Positions 60,956 to 64,000 of a stretch of DNA of 64,000 nt are shown here, one piece after another (within the stretch, counting starts at the first letter, position 1; each line of letters opens with the position of its first letter). The stretch is from Sphingomonas sp. IC081 (lineage in GTDB: Bacteria > Pseudomonadota > Alphaproteobacteria > Sphingomonadales > Sphingomonadaceae): assembly GCF_006874585.1 (NCBI RefSeq), contig NZ_CP029761.1, forward strand, positions 2,987,001-3,051,000, read 5' to 3'. The translations under genes and the position numbers were made by a program. A model generated the notes under the pieces. The model saw only the letters and a list, made by a program, of their open reading frames with translations, was not told the origin of the DNA and ran no database searches.

Positions 60956-61276
60956 GTGTGCCCCCCCTGAAATCGCAGGCTCCTGCACTTCGCATGCGAA
61001 AAAAACATGCACAATAGAGTTGGCTTGAGAATGGCGGCTTTCGCAGTAGTAGCAACCCAGAGCCGACCTTCCGCAACCGCCCCCCCTGTCGGTCGAATGC
61101 CCTTACCTACGCCCACCGCCATGGGCGCGGAACGGTTAGGCAGCGCGCAAGGTCGACGCTCCGAGGGTCCGGGGGATCATCCCCCGGGAATTGTCTCTTT
61201 TCTTCTGAAACCTTTTTCTTCTGAACCTTTCCGCCGGACTCACAGCGCTCCCGGCGTGCGCCGGGATGGTGCTACT
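60956..61276. other. Intergenic region with palindrome and tandem repeat
   Basis: CCGGGGGATCATCCCCCGGG (61169-61188) is a strong palindrome, followed by a T-rich tract in which TTTTCTTCTGAAACC is repeated in tandem with one change (about 61198-61229). The hairpin plus T-tract could be a terminator on the plus strand. No gene recognised. Confidence 0.5.
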
Positions 61277-61672
61277 TCATGCGGCCACTTCGCGGTTAGC
61301 ATCGTAGCCGAGGTCGATGTCCTTCACATCGTAGGCGAACCAGGCGCCCTGGCCGTGGTCGTAGACCTGCACCACGCGGCCCGCCACTTGTGCGGTGAAG
61401 GCGGTGGAGGAGCCGCGGTCGTAGCCTTGCGCCTTGCCTCCCTCGATTTCGAACGAGAGGTAGGTCTTGTCGCCGCCGTCGAAGAGTTCGGGCAGGGTGC
61501 CGCCGAACATCGTCTCGCGCTCGCCGTCGAAGCCCTGAAGCTGGTTGTCCCGGCTTTCGGCGGCGATCCTGAGGTCGCGTCCCGCCGAGTGGTCGAACAC
61601 GCCGGCGACCTTGCGGCGGGCGACGAAAGCGTAAGTGGCGGCGGCGATCAGGGCGCGGGTGTGAGCTAGCAT
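61277..61672 (-). CDS. Hypothetical protein
   Basis: A 131-residue protein from the ATG at 61672. The sequence looks beta-rich: AGVFDHSAGRDLRIAAES, KTYLSFEIEGGKAQGYDRGS, VVQVYDHGQGAWFAYDVKDI. It starts with a short hydrophobic helix (LIAAATYAFVARRK) that is too weak to be sure of export. Located 41 bp downstream of the TPR/GT41 gene on the same strand, so probably co-transcribed with it. Family not recognised. Confidence 0.6.
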   Translation of the reverse strand: MLAHTRALIAAATYAFVARRKVAGVFDHSAGRDLRIAAESRDNQLQGFDGERETMFGGTLPELFDGGDKTYLSFEIEGGKAQGYDRGSSTAFTAQVAGRVVQVYDHGQGAWFAYDVKDIDLGYDANREVAA

Positions 61673-61713
61673 GGACTGCTTGTGGCATCCCGGGCGGCGG
61701 AAAGGCAAGCGGG

Positions 61714-63939
61714 CTATGCCACCTCGAAGTGATCGGGGGGCTGGCCGTCCAGACGGCGGCGATGCATCTCGGCGAAAGCGGCTTCGAGGCGGCGGGTGTA
61801 GTCGATGGTGCGGAACAGCGGCGCAGCGGTGCGGCTCTGCGCCAGCCGCGTGCGCAAGTCCGCAAGGCGCTGCGGATCGCGGGCCAGCGCCAGGGCGGTC
61901 TGCTCGTAGGCTGCGGCATCGCTTACCGCCATTTCGGGCAGGCCGACCGCGTGGACAAGGCTGGTCGCCACCCGCGCGGCGAACTGGCGGCCGGTCAGCG
62001 TCAGGACCGGCAGGCCCGCCCAGAGCGCGTCGGACGCGGTGGTATGGGCGTTGACGTTGAAGGTATCGAGGAAGAGGTCGGCATGGGCGAGGCGGCCGAG
62101 GTGTTCGCCATGGGCAATACCCTTGGTGAAGACCAGCCGCGCCGGGCCGATGCCGTGGGCCTCGGCGTGGCGGCGCAAGTTCGCCTCGGCCCATGCGTTG
62201 GAGCGCAGCAGCCAGAGCACGCTGCCGGGGACCTGCTCCAGCAACCGCATCCAGATGGCGAACTCGGCCGGGCTGATCTTGTAGGTGTGGTTGAAGCAGC
62301 AGAAGACGAAGCCGTCCTCCGGCAGCCCCCAGTCCGTGCGGGAGCGGGTGTCCGGGATGATGGCGCGGCGCTCGTCGTTGGCCTGGTAACAACCCGCGAG
62401 GCGCACGATCTTCTCGCTGAACCCGGCCTCGCCGCCGGGAGGCAGCGCCACCGCGTCGGCCACGAAGTAGTCGATGCAGGGGTGGCCGATGGTGCCGGGG
62501 TAGCCCATGTGGCTGACCTGCACGGGGGCAAGGCGCTGGCCGAACATCGCGCTGCGGGTGCCGCGGGTGTAGCCCTTGAGGTCGACGGCAATGTCCAGCC
62601 CGTCGCCGCGGGCGAGCTCACGCACCTGCAGGTCGGTGAGATGGCCGATCTCGGTGAAGGCGCCGGCATGGCGGCGCAGTTCGATGCGCGAGGCATCGCT
62701 CTCGGCGCGGGGGCCGTAGCTGTAGAGGCGGATGTCGAAGCGGCTGCGGTCATGTTCGCGGCACAGGCCGCTCATCAGGTACATCGTCGCGTGGTCGTGG
62801 AAGTCGGCGGAGAAGTAGCCGAGGCGGATGCGGCCGTCTGTTGACGGGGCGGGATCGGGCAGGGTTTCAGGGGCGGCGCCGAACTTCACCGCCGCACAGG
62901 CGCGCGAGCGGCGGTACTGGTGCTGCGGATCGTCAACGAAGGGCAGCGCCGCGAATGGCTGGACGGCGGCGGCGGCGGGGCCGTCAGTGAGGGCGAACTG
63001 GTCGCGGTGGCTCCAGTCGCAGACATGGGCTTCCTCGAACAGCGCCTGAAGCAGGGCGGAACGGTCCGCCGGATCCATCTCATAGGCATGCCGGAAGGCG
63101 GCGATCGCCTCGGGCAGCGAACCTTTCAGCACCAGTGCCTTGCCCCGGTTGACGAGGGCCTGGCTATTGGCGGGATCGGCGGCGATCGCACGGTCATAAG
63201 CCTCGAGCGCCTCGTCGATCCGGTCGAGCAGCAGCAGTTCGCCGCCCATGTTGTTGTAGGCGTTCGAATGATCGGGCTTTAGGGTCACCGCCTTGCGGTA
63301 GGAATCGACCGCCGCCGCCCGCGCGCCCCGCTTCGCCCGCAAGTTGCCGAGGTTGTAATGCGCCTCGACATAGCCAGGATCGATGCGGACGGTTTCGGCA
63401 AACTCCACTTCGGCTTCGCGGGAGCGTCCGGCAAGGTCCAGAAGGTTGCCGAGGTTGTAGCGCGCATCGGCATAGCGGGGGTGGCGCGCGATCACCTCTC
63501 TGTAGGTGTTCTCGGCCTCCAGGGTGCGGTTCTGTCGCCTCAGGGTGATCGCCAGATTGTTGTAGCAGGCCGCCGCATCCGGGTCCGCGGCGATGGCCCG
63601 GCGGAAGGCCGCTTCCGCCGCGGGCAAGACCCCCAGCGACAGCAGCGCCGCGCCCTGCAGGTTGTGGACGGTGAAACTGCGCGGAAATTCCTCGGAAAGC
63701 CGGGCGCCGTGGCGCGCCGCATCGTCCATCGCCCCGGTCCGGTAGGCGGCGATCATCGCATCGAGGCGCTGGCGCGGCGGATCGGCGTCGACCGCCTCCA
63801 GTGCCGCCAGCGCCACGCGCGCGCGCGAATTGCGCGGGAAGCGGTAAAGCGCCTCGCGGTAAAGCGCCCGCGCCGCCTCCGTCTCGCCGCGCCGGGCCGC
63901 GCCCTTGGCCTTGATCATCAGTGCTTCCAGCCCGCTCAC
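61714..63939 (-). CDS. TPR / O-GlcNAc transferase-like (GT41) glycosyltransferase
   Basis: A 741-residue protein: about nine tetratricopeptide repeats (residues 20-310, for example AEAAFRRAIAADPDAAACYNNLA and AVDSYRKAVTLKPDHSNAYN), then a SPINDLY/OGT-type C-terminal catalytic region. The latter shows LGYFSADFHDHATMYLMSGL, VDLKGYTRGTRSAMFGQRLA, VQVSHMGYPGT, FCCFNHTYKISP and DLFLDTFNVNAHTTASDALW, all hallmarks of bacterial GT41. These enzymes attach sugars to Ser/Thr of proteins such as flagellins. A GT-methyltransferase fusion gene lies 5 kb away. The start MSGLEALM at 63939 is the only sensible one. Confidence 0.92.
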   Translation of the reverse strand: MSGLEALMIKAKGAARRGETEAARALYREALYRFPRNSRARVALAALEAVDADPPRQRLDAMIAAYRTGAMDDAARHGARLSEEFPRSFTVHNLQGAALLSLGVLPAAEAAFRRAIAADPDAAACYNNLAITLRRQNRTLEAENTYREVIARHPRYADARYNLGNLLDLAGRSREAEVEFAETVRIDPGYVEAHYNLGNLRAKRGARAAAVDSYRKAVTLKPDHSNAYNNMGGELLLLDRIDEALEAYDRAIAADPANSQALVNRGKALVLKGSLPEAIAAFRHAYEMDPADRSALLQALFEEAHVCDWSHRDQFALTDGPAAAAVQPFAALPFVDDPQHQYRRSRACAAVKFGAAPETLPDPAPSTDGRIRLGYFSADFHDHATMYLMSGLCREHDRSRFDIRLYSYGPRAESDASRIELRRHAGAFTEIGHLTDLQVRELARGDGLDIAVDLKGYTRGTRSAMFGQRLAPVQVSHMGYPGTIGHPCIDYFVADAVALPPGGEAGFSEKIVRLAGCYQANDERRAIIPDTRSRTDWGLPEDGFVFCCFNHTYKISPAEFAIWMRLLEQVPGSVLWLLRSNAWAEANLRRHAEAHGIGPARLVFTKGIAHGEHLGRLAHADLFLDTFNVNAHTTASDALWAGLPVLTLTGRQFAARVATSLVHAVGLPEMAVSDAAAYEQTALALARDPQRLADLRTRLAQSRTAAPLFRTIDYTRRLEAAFAEMHRRRLDGQPPDHFEVA

Positions 63940-64000
63940 GCCCGCCTCCCTGCCACTCGGTTCGCAGGGGTAGAGCTAGGCAGACAGGGTTCACGGGCCG

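Overview
The window is about 64 kb of GC-rich DNA, most likely the chromosome of a sphingomonad alphaproteobacterium (Novosphingobium or Sphingobium-like). This is inferred from codon use, the gene repertoire (TonB energy transducer, META lipoprotein, sulfatase, LTA4-hydrolase-like M1 peptidase, TldD/PmbA, zf-CHCC protein), and short inverted intergenic repeats typical of that group. I ran no searches; all names come from reading motifs and translations.

Layout. 0-13.6 kb is housekeeping and accessory core: a YeaQ-type membrane protein, nadB, an ABC ATPase, a cytochrome P450, a divergent HxlR regulator/azoreductase pair, a zf-CHCC protein, tldD, a GNAT acetyltransferase, ogt, and a LysR regulator divergent from a sulfatase. 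13.6-25.67 kb is a genomic island at the 3' end of guaA, bracketed by 99-bp direct repeats that copy the guaA tail and terminator. It carries a HamA/HamB-like (Hachiman-type) defence pair, an operon of an unknown 162-aa protein with RtcB2 RNA ligase and PrfH release factor (rRNA repair and ribosome rescue), an IS21-family element, and a wrecked P4-type integrase. 25.6-34.6 kb returns to core genes: guaA, a candidate small RNA, gyrB, a secreted TPR protein, an M1 metallopeptidase and a minimal zincin.

34.7-45.5 kb looks like a catabolic cluster. It holds an AraC-type regulator fused in one polypeptide to an acetamidase/formamidase, an M20 hydrolase, an MFS transporter, a RutB-like hydrolase, a RutA-like flavin oxygenase and a PfkB kinase, all on the minus strand. 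Divergent from these are an SDR and a second isochorismatase-type hydrolase, and beyond them an Fe(II)/2-oxoglutarate dioxygenase. The combination suggests opening and stepwise hydrolysis of an amide-containing (possibly N-heterocyclic) compound; the substrate is unknown.

45.7-56.3 kb is core again: META lipoprotein, DUF3772-type MscS channel, pmbA, lptB-rpoN, tonB, and a glycosyltransferase-methyltransferase fusion. 56.5-60.3 kb is a second accessory patch: a BrnT/BrnA toxin-antitoxin module with an apparently leaderless promoter, then an IS21-like element that splits a small membrane-anchored protein gene. The window ends with two small unknown proteins and a TPR/O-GlcNAc-transferase-like (GT41) protein.

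Two MITE-like repeats (8817-9084 and 32105-32262) share about 33-bp terminal inverted repeats starting at TA. No tRNA, rRNA or CRISPR array was recognised.
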